This document shows positions 37,857 through 47,750 of a stretch of DNA of 64,000 nt, piece by piece; position 1 is the stretch's first letter, and every line of letters starts with the position of its first letter. Source of the stretch: an uncultured Cyclobacteriaceae bacterium (GTDB lineage: Bacteria > Bacteroidota > Bacteroidia > Cytophagales > Cyclobacteriaceae). The stretch is from contig CALSPM010000002.1 in the NCBI GenBank assembly GCA_943788235.1, forward strand, positions 533,983-597,982. Reading direction: 5' to 3'. A program made the translations under genes and the position numbers. Under the pieces are notes generated by a model that did not search any database, was not told the origin of the DNA, and saw only the letters and a list, made by a program, of their open reading frames with translations.

Positions 37857-39581
37857 ATGAATTTCAAAAAAAAAGCCCAATCTTGGTTGAACTCAAGTGA
37901 ATTAAGTGATGATGCCCGTCAGCAAATTGAGCTCTTAAAAAAAGACCCCATTGCCTTTGAGGATGCCTTTTATAAGGATCTAGTTTTCGGAACAGGTGGC
38001 TTAAGAGGCCTTATGGGTATAGGATCCAATAGAATCAATGAATATACGGTAGCCATGGCGACTCAAGGATTTGCCAATTATCTAAAAGAAGCCTTTCCAA
38101 ATCAACAAATAAAAGTAGCCATTGCTCATGATAGCAGGAATAATACTGAATTATATACCCGTATTACGGCTGAGGTTTTCAGTGCCAATGAGATTCTTGT
38201 CTACCTCTTTAAAGAGCTTCGTCCTACACCCACCCTTTCTTTTGCCATAAGAACCCTCCAATGTCATGGAGGCGTCGTCTTGACCGCTTCTCATAATCCC
38301 AAAGAGTACAATGGCTATAAGGCGTATTGGAATGACGGAGCGCAATTAATCGCACCTCATGATGACCATGTTATCAATAATGTTAAACTAATTAAATCCA
38401 TTGATGAAGTAAAATTTGATAAAAAGAGTGAACTTATTAAATACTTGGACGATAACATCGATCACCAATACCTAAACATGGTCGCATCGCTGAGTCTGCG
38501 CTCCCCTCAAAAGAACAGAGCAAGTGAACTGAAAATTGTTTTTTCGCCTATTCATGGAACGGGGATTACTTTGGTTCCGTCGGCTTTGGAAAAATTTGGG
38601 TTTGAAAATATCACTATTGTTTCAGAACAGTCCCAACCAGATGGCGACTTTCCTACCGTTATATACCCTAATCCAGAGGAAGCAGAAGCTCTAGAGATCG
38701 CTCTTAAAACTGCTAAAAATATCGATGCCGACCTCGTCTTGGCAACAGATCCAGATGCAGATAGAGTCGGGATTGCTGCCAAAAATTTAAACCACGAGTT
38801 TGAACTGCTCAATGGGAATCAAACCGCTGCACTACTCATATATTATTTACTCACACAGTGGAAAGAAAAAGGACAGCTAAAAGGACAGGAATACATTGTA
38901 AAAACCATCGTTACAACAGAACTCATTAGCGCCATTGCCGCATATTTTAATGTGACCTGCTTGGATACATTAACGGGTTTTAAATATATCGCCGAAAAAA
39001 TTCGTCAACTTGAAAGTTCGCAAACTTTTATCGGTGGTGGAGAGGAGAGTTATGGTTACCTGATAGGAGACCAAGTACGCGATAAAGATGCCGTAATGTC
39101 CTGCGCGATAATTTCTGAACTAACCGCTTGGGCTAAAGATCAAGACAAAACCCTATTCGATGTCTTACTGGACATCTGGATCGAATTTGGTCTCTATCAC
39201 GAAGGGCTTATCTCAATTACCAAAAAAGGTAAAGCCGGTGCTCAAGAAATTCAACAGATCATGAAAACCCTAAGGAATACCCCTCCCATCTTCTTAAATG
39301 ATACTTTAGTAACTGATATTATTGACTATTCAAACCTTACACATTTAGAAACCAAAACAAAAATAATCCTCCCTTTAGACTCACATAAATCTAATGTTTT
39401 GCAGTTTATTACAGAAGATGGATCAAGAATATCGATAAGACCCTCGGGCACCGAACCTAAAATAAAAATCTATTTTTCAGTATATTCTTCATTGCAAAGC
39501 AAAAGCGAATTGAAAGAAAAAAAGAATCAACTTGATACCCTAATCTCAAAACTTTCAAAATCATTGTTGAAGCATTTCTAA
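37857..39581 (+). CDS. alpha-D-phosphohexomutase (phosphoglucomutase/phosphomannomutase, PGM2-like)
   Basis: Interconverts hexose 1- and 6-phosphates; 574 residues, the long PGM2-like class. The phosphoserine is Ser145 in LTASHNPKEYNGYKAYW, the Mg loop is DPDADR (298-303), the sugar-binding loop is GGEESYGYLIG, and the phosphate-binding C-terminal motif is IRPSGTEPKIKIYF. N-terminal GTGGLRGLMG is also present. Whether it prefers glucose or mannose phosphate, or acts on ribose phosphate, cannot be told. It has its own 58-nt upstream gap after trpS. Confidence 0.93.
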   Translation: MNFKKKAQSWLNSSELSDDARQQIELLKKDPIAFEDAFYKDLVFGTGGLRGLMGIGSNRINEYTVAMATQGFANYLKEAFPNQQIKVAIAHDSRNNTELYTRITAEVFSANEILVYLFKELRPTPTLSFAIRTLQCHGGVVLTASHNPKEYNGYKAYWNDGAQLIAPHDDHVINNVKLIKSIDEVKFDKKSELIKYLDDNIDHQYLNMVASLSLRSPQKNRASELKIVFSPIHGTGITLVPSALEKFGFENITIVSEQSQPDGDFPTVIYPNPEEAEALEIALKTAKNIDADLVLATDPDADRVGIAAKNLNHEFELLNGNQTAALLIYYLLTQWKEKGQLKGQEYIVKTIVTTELISAIAAYFNVTCLDTLTGFKYIAEKIRQLESSQTFIGGGEESYGYLIGDQVRDKDAVMSCAIISELTAWAKDQDKTLFDVLLDIWIEFGLYHEGLISITKKGKAGAQEIQQIMKTLRNTPPIFLNDTLVTDIIDYSNLTHLETKTKIILPLDSHKSNVLQFITEDGSRISIRPSGTEPKIKIYFSVYSSLQSKSELKEKKNQLDTLISKLSKSLLKHF

Positions 39582-39685
39582 TCACTTTGGGTGCTCTAAC
39601 GCTTATTTTTTGAACATCAATGCTTATTTTCACCTTAGGAAATTAAACAAATAGAAAAAGAGCTTTTAACGAACAAGGCTTAAGC

Positions 39686-40191
39686 ATGATGATATTTTTC
39701 AATATTATTTTAATTGTCATTGGATTTGCATTGCTCATAAAAGGAGCTGAATTTCTAATAGATGGTGACTCATCGCTGGTCTCATTTTCGGTGGCCAGCT
39801 CATTGTTGAGAATGCCGCCATAATAGCTAAAGATTTTGATGTAAGTCAAAAATTAATCGGTCTCACTATTCTCGCAGCGGGAATTTCTTTGCCCGAGCTA
39901 GCCACTTCAGCGGTCGCCGCTTTCAAGAAAAAATCTGATCTCGCTGTTGACAATATCATTAGCTCCAATATCTTTAATGTACTTCTGGTTTTAGGTATAA
40001 CAACTTTCATGCACGCCCCATTAGGTTACAACGTACAGCTCAATCTGGATTTATATATCTGTATGGGAGGTACTTTATTACTTTTCTTTTTTATGTACAG
40101 CTTCGGTAAATACAAATTGTATAGAATAGAAGGTGTCTTTTATCTTCTCGACTTTTTGGGCTACTTTATATTTATTCTTTTTAGGCAATAA
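39686..40191 (+). pseudogene. CaCA-family Na+/Ca2+ antiporter (YrbG-like), internally deleted remnant
   Basis: ATG 39686 begins a normal YrbG-type first helix (IILIVIGFALLIKGAEFLID), then breaks off after about 28 codons. After a frame change the sequence resumes as LIFGGQLIVENAAIIAKDFD, LIGLTILAAGISLPELATSA and SNIFNVLLVLG, and runs to a proper stop at 40191. About half of the usual ~310 residues, including the first alpha repeat, are missing. The second alpha repeat is also eroded: the usual GNIxGSN reads DNIISSN. Deletion, frameshift and lost conserved glycines together make this a genuine pseudogene. If any part is translated it would be the last 100 residues from 39889. Confidence 0.85.
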
Positions 40192-40840
40192 ATATTTGCT
40201 TAAAAAATAAATTGAATAAGCTTTCGAGATCAAAATAAAACAGATGTCATCAATCAATAGATGATGCTTGACAAAAAGAGTTCTTTATCAAAAAAAATCC
40301 CTCTTTGAGTAATCTTTAAATATTTTGATTTTTATAGGTCCAGACAGGTAATAATAGATAATAACTGATTGACCTAACTATTTATTACAAACTTATCAAA
40401 CAGACATCAAATGTTTGAAATGCTTTATCAACTAAAAAGTAGGCAAAATAAAGTCCAAAAAAATGATTAAAATCTCTTTAAAATTCTACTTAAAGGATGC
40501 TGCTACACAACAATACTTTACATGGGAAATAAAAGTTATCTGTTACCGATAACCTTTGTGTGATGCATTAAGAATGTCCGTTGGTATAAACGGTATTTTT
40601 AATTCCTATTAATACACTGTCGTGGTCAATTATTCTTTCTTTGCTTACCCCGAACCAGTATTCTATCAAAGAATCAAAAGCAAAAATTAAAGTGATAACC
40701 TAGAGGCATATGAATATATCTGTAGATAAATAAAAATATTCTTTTTTAACGAAATTAATCAACTTTTTTCTTGCTTACTAATACTTGGAAATGAACAGAA
40801 AAGTGCCTATTTTTGCATTAAAAGGGGATTATACATATAC
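40192..40840 (+). other. gene-free stretch upstream of pgi
   Basis: Stop-rich in all frames; no RNA gene seen. It contains an inverted repeat GTTATC-tgttacc-GATAAC (40535-40553) that could be an operator or a small hairpin, and the pgi promoter at its right end. On the minus strand around 40,590-40,690 a short open stretch (FDSLIEYWFGVSKERIID) hints at decayed coding sequence, which I cannot assign. Confidence 0.45.
40785..40815 (+). promoter_or_regulatory. promoter of pgi
   Basis: TTG (40785-40787), 20-nt spacer, TATTTTTG (40808-40815) followed by C. This is a full match to TTG / TAnnTTTG, 25 nt before the ATG. Confidence 0.65.
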
Positions 40841-42506
40841 ATGCAACCATCATCAATCAATTATTACGATCCGACCCAAACTAAAAGTTGGAAAGAACTA
40901 GATCAGCATTTTAACGAAATCAAATGTCAATCTCTTATTGATCTTTTTAAGGAAGAACCCAATCGTTTGGCACATCTTTCATTTGATGAGGGAAATTTTT
41001 ATTTTGACTTTTCAAAGAACCATCTAACTAAAAAAACTTTATACTTATTTGCATCACTAGCCAATGAAATGGGTTTAAGCGAAGCAAAAAAAGCTCTATT
41101 TCAAGGTCAAAGAATCAATAAGACCGAAAATCGTTCGGTCTTGCATACCGCCCTAAGAAACCCTGCTGATAAACCCATTATCGTTGAAGGTGAAAACATA
41201 ATGCCGCTTGTATCTACAGAATTACAAAAGATGAAGGATTTCAGTGGCCAACTTCATCAGGGTGAACATCTAGGTTATACCTCAAAAAAAATACAAAATA
41301 TCGTCAATATTGGTATTGGGGGCTCTGATTTAGGGCCGAATATGGTCTGCGAAGCCCTCAAGCCTTATTGGATTAAGGGTATACAAACGTATTTTGTTTC
41401 TAATGTTGATGCCAGTCATATAGATCCTTTGCTTCAAAAATTAGATCCTGCTACCACCCTATTTATCATAGCTTCGAAAACATTTACTACTCAGGAGACC
41501 ATGACTAATGCCATGACTGCTAGAAATTGGTTCATTGAACGTGCATCAGAACAAGAAATTAAAAAACATTTTGTTGCCGTATCCACCAATGAAGAGAAAG
41601 TCCGTGAATTTGGAATTGACCTTCAAAACATGTTCAAGTTTTGGGATTGGGTAGGTGGTCGATACTCCCTTTGGTCATCGATTGGGACTGAGTATTGTCT
41701 GTACAGTAGGTTATGATAATTTTTCAAAACTACTGAAAGGTGCCCAGGAAATGGATGACCATTTTATGCAGGCTCCTTTCGAAATGAATGCGCCTACCCT
41801 TATGGCGTTTATTGGCGTTTGGTACAATAATTTCTTTAAAACACAAACCCAAGCCATATTGCCTTATGACCAAAGATTGTCCTATTTTTCAAAATATCTT
41901 CAACAAGCCGATATGGAAAGTAACGGTAAGTCTACAGATCGAAATGGTAATCAGGTGAAATATGAAACTGGTCAAATAATTTGGGGAGAACCAGGAACTA
42001 ATGGTCAACATGCTTTCTATCAGCTAATACATCAAGGAACCAAAATGATTCCTTGTGATTTTATTGCTGCTGCACTACCTACCCATGATAAAACAGATCA
42101 TCATGACAAATTAATGGCCAATTTTATCGCACAAACCGAAGCATTAATGAAAGGGAAGAATGCCGTAGAGGTCAAGTTAGAGCTTGAGCAACAAGGGATG
42201 AGTCCTGAAGAAATCAAAGCCTTACTCCCCTTCAAGGTATTTGATGGGAACAGACCAACAAGTACCCTCTTAATGGATAAATTATCTCCTGAAAATCTCG
42301 GAAGTCTCATTGCTCTTTATGAACATAAAGTATTTGTGCAAGGATTCATATGGAACGTTTTTAGTTTTGATCAATGGGGTGTGGAACTGGGTAAGCAACT
42401 GGCTGGCAATATCTTGGATGAAATTAAAACAGGTGATATACATCAGTCTCACGATGACTCAACTCGAAAAATGATTCGAAAATACTTGTCACACCAAGGA
42501 TCTTAA
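40841..42506 (+). pseudogene. pgi: glucose-6-phosphate isomerase, interrupted by a one-base frameshift
   Basis: Interconverts glucose- and fructose-6-phosphate. The first frame (40841 to 41716) carries [18 protein letters not shown] and [12 protein letters not shown] and reaches the PGI signature [13 protein letters not shown]. There a GGG (41684-41686) in place of GG shifts the frame. The second frame (to 42506) continues [16 protein letters not shown] and contains [20 protein letters not shown] and the C-terminal [11 protein letters not shown]. Removing one G gives a normal ~555-residue enzyme with every motif present. Either one G is a sequencing error in a short G-run, or glycolysis at this step has just been lost. 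The 3' end overlaps the convergent TrmH gene by 18 nt. Confidence 0.9.
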
Positions 42507-43223
42507 TTGATACAAAAGGATATTGGCCGTCATGGCTACATTTAATGATTCTGCACTTCCATATTTTTTTATGGTCAAACGATTTTTGATCAGTGCTTGA
42601 ATGGCGGGGCTTATGCCATGAGATTCATTCCCCAAAATAAACCCGCATTTATTACAGTTTTTAAAGGTATCTAAAGGTTTTCCATCTAAATCTAAACCAT
42701 ATAGATCACCCCTAAAGTGGTTTAAATAATCATTTAAATCAACGTATAATACGGCGACCCGTGTGAAAGAACCCATTGATGCTGCTAATGTTTTTGGATT
42801 ATGGAAATCTGCACAATTTTTACTGCAAACCAGATGCTTAAATCCAAACCAATCAAGGGCTCTGATAATGGTCCCTAAATTCCCTGGATCCCCTATACCA
42901 TCTAAAATAATGGTTTGTCGCTCATTCAAAAATTGATCTGGATCAACTTCTATACACTTCGTTACTGCCAAGCAGGCATTGTTGGTATTAAAGGTTCCCA
43001 TATTCGATAATTCTTCTGGAGAAATAAGCTTACAACCATAATTATTAAATAAATTTGCATGTGTTTTTGTGCAATAAAGTTCTAAAACATCATGTTTCGA
43101 CTTTAATAATTCTTGTACATTCTTAAGTCCTTCAACGATAAACTTATTCTCTTTTAGCCTATTCTTTTTAAGTTTGAGTGACTTAACAAATTTGATATCA
43201 GATTTAGTTGCTACTTTATTCAT
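42489..43223 (-). CDS. RNA methyltransferase, TrmH/SpoU family (SPOUT)
   Basis: Methylates a ribose 2'-OH in tRNA or rRNA using SAM. It has an N-terminal L30e-like substrate-binding domain (residues ~1-95, [19 protein letters not shown]) and a SPOUT domain with the three motifs [32 protein letters not shown] and [15 protein letters not shown]. Length (244) is typical. The target site is unknown. Its start is only 3 nt from the start of the divergent tamL gene, so each promoter must lie in the other's coding region. Confidence 0.92.
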   Translation of the reverse strand: MNKVATKSDIKFVKSLKLKKNRLKENKFIVEGLKNVQELLKSKHDVLELYCTKTHANLFNNYGCKLISPEELSNMGTFNTNNACLAVTKCIEVDPDQFLNERQTIILDGIGDPGNLGTIIRALDWFGFKHLVCSKNCADFHNPKTLAASMGSFTRVAVLYVDLNDYLNHFRGDLYGLDLDGKPLDTFKNCNKCGFILGNESHGISPAIQALIKNRLTIKKYGSAESLNVAMTANILLYQLRSLV

Positions 43224-43226
43224 ATT

Positions 43227-45674
43227 TTGAGACCTATTCTTCTGTATATATCTTTAGTCCTATCCCTATCTTCTTGCATAGGGTATCGCTTCTTGCCTGA
43301 AGGGGAAAAATTACTTGTCAAAGATCCGAAAATAATTGGACTTTCATCTAATCAAGAAAAAGAGATCGAGAACTTCGTTATTCAAAAAGCAAATAAAAGA
43401 CTGACTGGCCTACTCCCGGTTGCCTATCTCGCATATATTTACGAGCTGGGTGCTCTTAAATATGACACTGCCCTTTATAGTGATGCAATAAGAATCCTAG
43501 ATGCCAATGATGATCTTGAAATGGGTAAAATCAATACTCCTCGAAAAATTAAACGTCTTCAAAAAAAGAAGAATAGAAAAAAAGATAAAATCAATACTCA
43601 GTTAACACAAGGAAATTACTTTATGCGATTGGGGGAACCCTTAGCCATATACGATAAAGAAAAACATACTAAGTCTATAGATAAAATTACACTTTACCTA
43701 TCTTCAATAGGCTATTTCAACAACTCTATAAACCTTACAGAAAAAATAAGAAATAAAAAAATAAAGCTCGACTATGAAATCAAATTGTGGAACCAATATT
43801 TCATTGACTCCATAAGATATGACATCGATGATAAACGTATAAAAGAGCTCTTAGAAGAAGATCAAGCAATCGCTTTTTTAATAAAAGGAACTCCATATGA
43901 TCAGCAAAATATCAATAAAGAACGAACACGTATATATGATTTTTTATCTGATCATGGCTATTATAAATTTGAAAGAAAATACATAACTTTTGATCTAGAC
44001 ACTACACTCATTAAAAAAAATAGTCTTTGGGTGACGGTAAAACTTTCTTCTCCACCACAACAAGACCATCACAAAGAATATACTATAAAAGCTGTTAATT
44101 TTTATTCATCAAAAAATACAGGATACAAAAAAAAGAATAAATTAATAGAAAATCAAAAGGTGCATTTTGATCAAAACAGTGATGGATACAATAAAAAAAT
44201 ATTGAGTAGAAATATTTCAATTAAACAAGATCATACATACAGTAAGTCGGAAACGCTAACAACCCAGCAGCGTTTGAATCTGCTAGATACCTATAAATTC
44301 ATTAATATTAATTACGATACTATAGATCAAAATAATTTGATCGCTCAAATTTTTTCAAGTCCGATGGATAAATATCAAACCAGTAACGAAATCGGATTTT
44401 TACAAGATGACTTCTCACAAGTTTTACCAGGACCTTTCGTTAATCTTGGGATTAAAAAAAGAAATGCATTTGGTAATTTTGAAATGGCAGAATTAAATTT
44501 AAATTTTTCACTTTTAGGCATCTCAAATATTGATTCCAGAGATCAACCTTATTCGCTTTTTGAGTATGGAGGAAGATTGGCCTTTACGTTCCATCATTTT
44601 TTATTTCCATTATCCGAAAATTTTATAAAAAAAACCAATGAATTGAATCCACGTACCAGACTCTCTTTCTATTACAGTTATGAAGATCGTACCAAAGAAT
44701 ACGAACGAAATCAAATTTTTACTGATTTCTCCTACCTGTGGTCTAAAAAGAAGGAAAAGCAGTTCATATTTACTCCTTTTGGAATTAGTTATACTGAAAT
44801 TCGTCAGATAGACCCTTCATTTCAGGCTTTTTTAAATGCACAAGATACCTTGGGCAATCGTTCATTATCTGCTGCTTTTAAACCCTCACTGACTACCATA
44901 AATTCTTTCGAAGCCATCTTCAATCAAAATAATTATGGTAATTTGTCCTCACATTCGAGTTTTTTGAGATTATTGACTGAATCGGGTGGTCTTTATGTCA
45001 ATGCTTTTGAGAACTTACTTCCAGATTCAGATTTTACTTTATTTCAATGGTTAAAATTTAATATTGATTTCAGGTCTCATCTGGTTTCTGAAAAAGGTCA
45101 AATTGCTTTTAAAATCAATTTAGGTGCTGCTTATGCTTATGGAGATGCCCAAGCACTTCCTTATGAACGTAGATTTTATGCCGGTGGTAGCAATAGTATC
45201 CGTGCTTGGCCTGTAAGAAGACTTGGCCCAGGTGCCTACGGTGAGACGACCTCTTTAGGAAATAGGGCTTTTGATGAAGTCACTCAAATAAGCTATCAAA
45301 GAGAACAAGGGGGAGATCTAATAATAGAAGCCGCTATAGAATACCGAAATAAACTAACAAATAACTTAAATTATGCTTTTTTTGCAGATATGGGGAATAT
45401 TTGGTTGCTCAATAGCAATCAATCGTTCAAAGATTATGAGGGAGATGATGGGAAGTTTCGTTTTGACTCCTTTTACAAAGAACTGGCCGTGGGCATCGGT
45501 TTAGGACTCAGATATGACTTTTCCTTTATGATATTAAGATTAGATGGTGCCATCCAGGTTGTGGATCCTGGACAGCCCATAGGCCAAAGATATATTTTAA
45601 ACGAACTCTTATCTCAAAATGGATTTTTCAGAAATAAATCTAACATAAATATTGGTATTGGATTACCTTTTTAA
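43227..45674 (+). CDS. tamL: TamL-type BamA/TamA outer-membrane lipoprotein
   Basis: Omp85-superfamily protein of 815 residues. A TTG at 43227 is the only reasonable start; it gives a lipoprotein signal peptide (ILLYISLVLSLSSC) followed by RFLPEGEKLLVKDPKI, the usual opening of Bacteroidetes TamL. Residues ~30-400 hold POTRA-type repeats (GTPYDQQNINKERTRIYDFL), and the C-terminal half is the 16-strand surface-antigen barrel (RRFYAGGSNSIRAWPVRRLG is the lid/lock RGF-like motif; C-terminal NINIGIGLPF). TamL is thought to work with TamB in outer-membrane assembly; no tamB is adjacent. hemF follows after 1 nt. Confidence 0.88.
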   Translation: MRPILLYISLVLSLSSCIGYRFLPEGEKLLVKDPKIIGLSSNQEKEIENFVIQKANKRLTGLLPVAYLAYIYELGALKYDTALYSDAIRILDANDDLEMGKINTPRKIKRLQKKKNRKKDKINTQLTQGNYFMRLGEPLAIYDKEKHTKSIDKITLYLSSIGYFNNSINLTEKIRNKKIKLDYEIKLWNQYFIDSIRYDIDDKRIKELLEEDQAIAFLIKGTPYDQQNINKERTRIYDFLSDHGYYKFERKYITFDLDTTLIKKNSLWVTVKLSSPPQQDHHKEYTIKAVNFYSSKNTGYKKKNKLIENQKVHFDQNSDGYNKKILSRNISIKQDHTYSKSETLTTQQRLNLLDTYKFININYDTIDQNNLIAQIFSSPMDKYQTSNEIGFLQDDFSQVLPGPFVNLGIKKRNAFGNFEMAELNLNFSLLGISNIDSRDQPYSLFEYGGRLAFTFHHFLFPLSENFIKKTNELNPRTRLSFYYSYEDRTKEYERNQIFTDFSYLWSKKKEKQFIFTPFGISYTEIRQIDPSFQAFLNAQDTLGNRSLSAAFKPSLTTINSFEAIFNQNNYGNLSSHSSFLRLLTESGGLYVNAFENLLPDSDFTLFQWLKFNIDFRSHLVSEKGQIAFKINLGAAYAYGDAQALPYERRFYAGGSNSIRAWPVRRLGPGAYGETTSLGNRAFDEVTQISYQREQGGDLIIEAAIEYRNKLTNNLNYAFFADMGNIWLLNSNQSFKDYEGDDGKFRFDSFYKELAVGIGLGLRYDFSFMILRLDGAIQVVDPGQPIGQRYILNELLSQNGFFRNKSNINIGIGLPF

Positions 45675-45675
45675 G

Positions 45676-46572
45676 ATGAAAACAGAGATCAGTACCAAAT
45701 TCAAAAAACTTCAAGATCAGATTTGCTTAGGATTAGAGAAAATCAATACTTCCTCCAAATTTTCTGAAGATTTGTGGGAGCGACCCGGTGGTGGTGGTGG
45801 TCGCAGTCGTACCCTCGCTAAAGGTAAAGTCATCCAAAAGGGAGGTGTGAACTTTTCCGAAGTAAGTGGACCGACGCCAAAGTCTCTTTTAAAATCTCTA
45901 GTTCTTCCACCATCAGATTTTTATGCTACCGGTGTTTCTATTGTCATTCACCCTGTAAATCCATGGGTGCCTATCATACATATGAATATAAGATATTTTG
46001 AGATGTCTGATGGTACTTATTGGTTTGGAGGAGGTATTGATCTTACGCCACATTATGTGATTGAATCAGATGCTATTTTTTTTCACAAACAACTTAAAGA
46101 AATTTGTGATCAATATGATTCCGGCTATTATGCTCAATTTAAAAAATGGGCTGATGACTACTTTTTCATAAAGCACAGAAATGAAACCCGTGGGATCGGC
46201 GGAATCTTTTTTGACCGTCTATCCTCCCAAGAGGCCAACGAAAAAGAACAACTTTGGCAATTTATCCTGAATTTGGGTAATGGATTTTTACCCATTTATA
46301 CCGAATTAATATCACGAAATAGAGATCGCCCCTTTACTATAGAACAGCAAGATTGGCAGTATCTGAGAAGAGGCAGATACGTGGAATTTAACCTTGTTTT
46401 AGATAAAGGCACGAAATTCGGATTAGATACTGATGGGAGGACGGAATCCATCTTGATGAGCCTCCCTCCTTTTGCCAGCTGGGAATATAACCATCAACCA
46501 GAAAAAGAAAGTCCTGAAGCAAGAACATTGGCCTATCTCGTCAAAGATATTGATTGGATAAATAATGATTGA
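45676..46572 (+). CDS. hemF: coproporphyrinogen III oxidase, oxygen-dependent
   Basis: Oxidative decarboxylation of coproporphyrinogen III to protoporphyrinogen IX using O2, which implies aerobic haem synthesis. I start at ATG 45676 (MKTEISTKFKKLQDQI), 1 nt after tamL, giving 298 residues; the longer frame adds the last codons of tamL. Signatures include ERPGGGGGRSRTL, IHPVNPWVPIIHMNIRYFE, WWFGGGIDLTP-like YWFGGGIDLTPHY, and RGRYVEFNLVLDKGTKFGL. The PAP2 gene overlaps its 3' end by 8 nt. Confidence 0.96.
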   Translation: MKTEISTKFKKLQDQICLGLEKINTSSKFSEDLWERPGGGGGRSRTLAKGKVIQKGGVNFSEVSGPTPKSLLKSLVLPPSDFYATGVSIVIHPVNPWVPIIHMNIRYFEMSDGTYWFGGGIDLTPHYVIESDAIFFHKQLKEICDQYDSGYYAQFKKWADDYFFIKHRNETRGIGGIFFDRLSSQEANEKEQLWQFILNLGNGFLPIYTELISRNRDRPFTIEQQDWQYLRRGRYVEFNLVLDKGTKFGLDTDGRTESILMSLPPFASWEYNHQPEKESPEARTLAYLVKDIDWINND

Positions 46573-47140
46573 ATTCATCAAATCCATAGATCTTATATTG
46601 TTAGACCTGATCAATGGTACAGGAAGACCCATTCTTGATCCCATCATGATTTTTCTGTCGGCTAAATTCGTTTGGATTCCTTTATATCTATATCTTATCT
46701 TCTTGCTTTATGCGCAGTATGGTAAACGTTTTTGGATCCCCTTACTCTTTATCCTGATCAGCTTAATTTTGTCAGATCAGTTTACTTCTTCGTTTATGAA
46801 GCCCTATTTTCAACGCTTGAGACCTTGCCTAGATCAGAGTCTTGCCATCGTTGTGGAAGTGGTGAAAGGTTGTGGTGGTAAATACGGATTTGCTTCTTCG
46901 CATGCCGCTAATACGATGGGACTCGCTGTTTTTTACCTTATGCTTTTGAAAAAAAAGAAGGAAATACTGGCTTATGCTATTTTCAATTGGGCCCTAATGG
47001 TTGGTTATTCACGTGCCTACCTAGGGGTACATTACCCTGGTGATGTCATTGTGGGTTTTTTGGTAGGTGGCTTTTTTGGGTATTTATGCTATCAATTACA
47101 TATCCTAGTAATCAAGAAACTAGGAAATTTTCTTACTTAA
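46565..47140 (+). CDS. PAP2-family membrane phosphatase
   Basis: Integral membrane lipid phosphatase of 191 residues with about five or six helices. The three phosphatase motifs are visible: KPYFQRLRP (KX6RP), SSHAANT (in place of PSGH) and SRAYLGVHYPGD (SRX5HX3D). Substrates of such proteins include undecaprenyl pyrophosphate, phosphatidic acid and lipid A phosphates; I cannot choose. It begins 8 nt inside hemF, and its 3' end overlaps the convergent ribE by 21 nt. Confidence 0.92.
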   Translation: MIEFIKSIDLILLDLINGTGRPILDPIMIFLSAKFVWIPLYLYLIFLLYAQYGKRFWIPLLFILISLILSDQFTSSFMKPYFQRLRPCLDQSLAIVVEVVKGCGGKYGFASSHAANTMGLAVFYLMLLKKKKEILAYAIFNWALMVGYSRAYLGVHYPGDVIVGFLVGGFFGYLCYQLHILVIKKLGNFLT

Positions 47141-47710
47141 GATTTTTTCAACATACTTCCCTATAATATCAAATTCAATATTGACCCTATCCCCTCCTTT
47201 GAGAACCCCTAGATTGGTATGCTCGTAGGTATAGGGAATGATCGCTACCTGAAATTGGTTTTCCGATACATTAAAACAAGTAAGACTGATTCCATTTATC
47301 GTCACACTCCCTTTTTCAACCATAAGATTATTAGGGTCATCGAATATGAAAGTAAAAAGCCAACTCCCCTGCGCATCTTCAATTGAGAGAATGCAAGCGG
47401 TCTTATCTACATGACCTTGTACCACATGACCATCAAATCTCCCATTAGCAATCATGCATCTTTCTAAATTAACTGAATCGCCGATATTTAGTGTTTCAAG
47501 ATTAGTTTTTTGCATGGATTCGTCAACGACGGTAACCCAATGCTTGTCGCCCTCCACAGACGTGACCGTCAAGCATACCCCATTGTGCGCAATGCTTTGA
47601 TCTACCTTAAGCCCCGAACTAAGCGTCGAGCTTATACAAAAGTTAAAATTACGATCTTTTTTAACAATTTCAGAAACTTTACCCTGAACCTCTACTATTC
47701 CTGTAAACAT
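47120..47710 (-). CDS. ribE: riboflavin synthase alpha chain
   Basis: Dismutates two 6,7-dimethyl-8-ribityllumazine molecules to riboflavin. It has two lumazine-binding repeats: residues 1-90 (MFTGIVEVQGKV, NGVCLTVTSVE) and 95-185 (GRFDGHVVQGHVDKTACI, NGISLTCFNV). Length (196) is normal. It is a single gene, with no FMN riboswitch in the short space to pcm. Confidence 0.97.
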   Translation of the reverse strand: MFTGIVEVQGKVSEIVKKDRNFNFCISSTLSSGLKVDQSIAHNGVCLTVTSVEGDKHWVTVVDESMQKTNLETLNIGDSVNLERCMIANGRFDGHVVQGHVDKTACILSIEDAQGSWLFTFIFDDPNNLMVEKGSVTINGISLTCFNVSENQFQVAIIPYTYEHTNLGVLKGGDRVNIEFDIIGKYVEKILSKKIS

Positions 47711-47715
47711 GTTGT

Positions 47716-47723
47716 AAAATTAT
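47716..47723 (-). promoter_or_regulatory. -7 promoter-like element of ribE
   Basis: Minus-strand TAATTTTA (one mismatch to TAnnTTTG) 5 nt before the ATG, with a TTG 21 nt upstream of it. It is probably back to back with the pcm promoter. Confidence 0.35.
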
Positions 47724-47730
47724 GGATAAT

Positions 47731-47738
47731 TAGTTTTG
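47731..47738 (+). promoter_or_regulatory. -7 promoter element of pcm
   Basis: TAGTTTTG (TAnnTTTG) at 47731-47738. Because it overlaps the ATG at 47736, it supports the later ATG at 47751 as the real start of pcm. Confidence 0.4.
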
Positions 47739-47750
47739 ATTTGCAATGAT

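Noticed and set aside
40530-40560. GTTATC-tgttacc-GATAAC as a terminator
   Set aside because: No T-run follows on either strand; it may be an operator but nothing supports a specific regulator.
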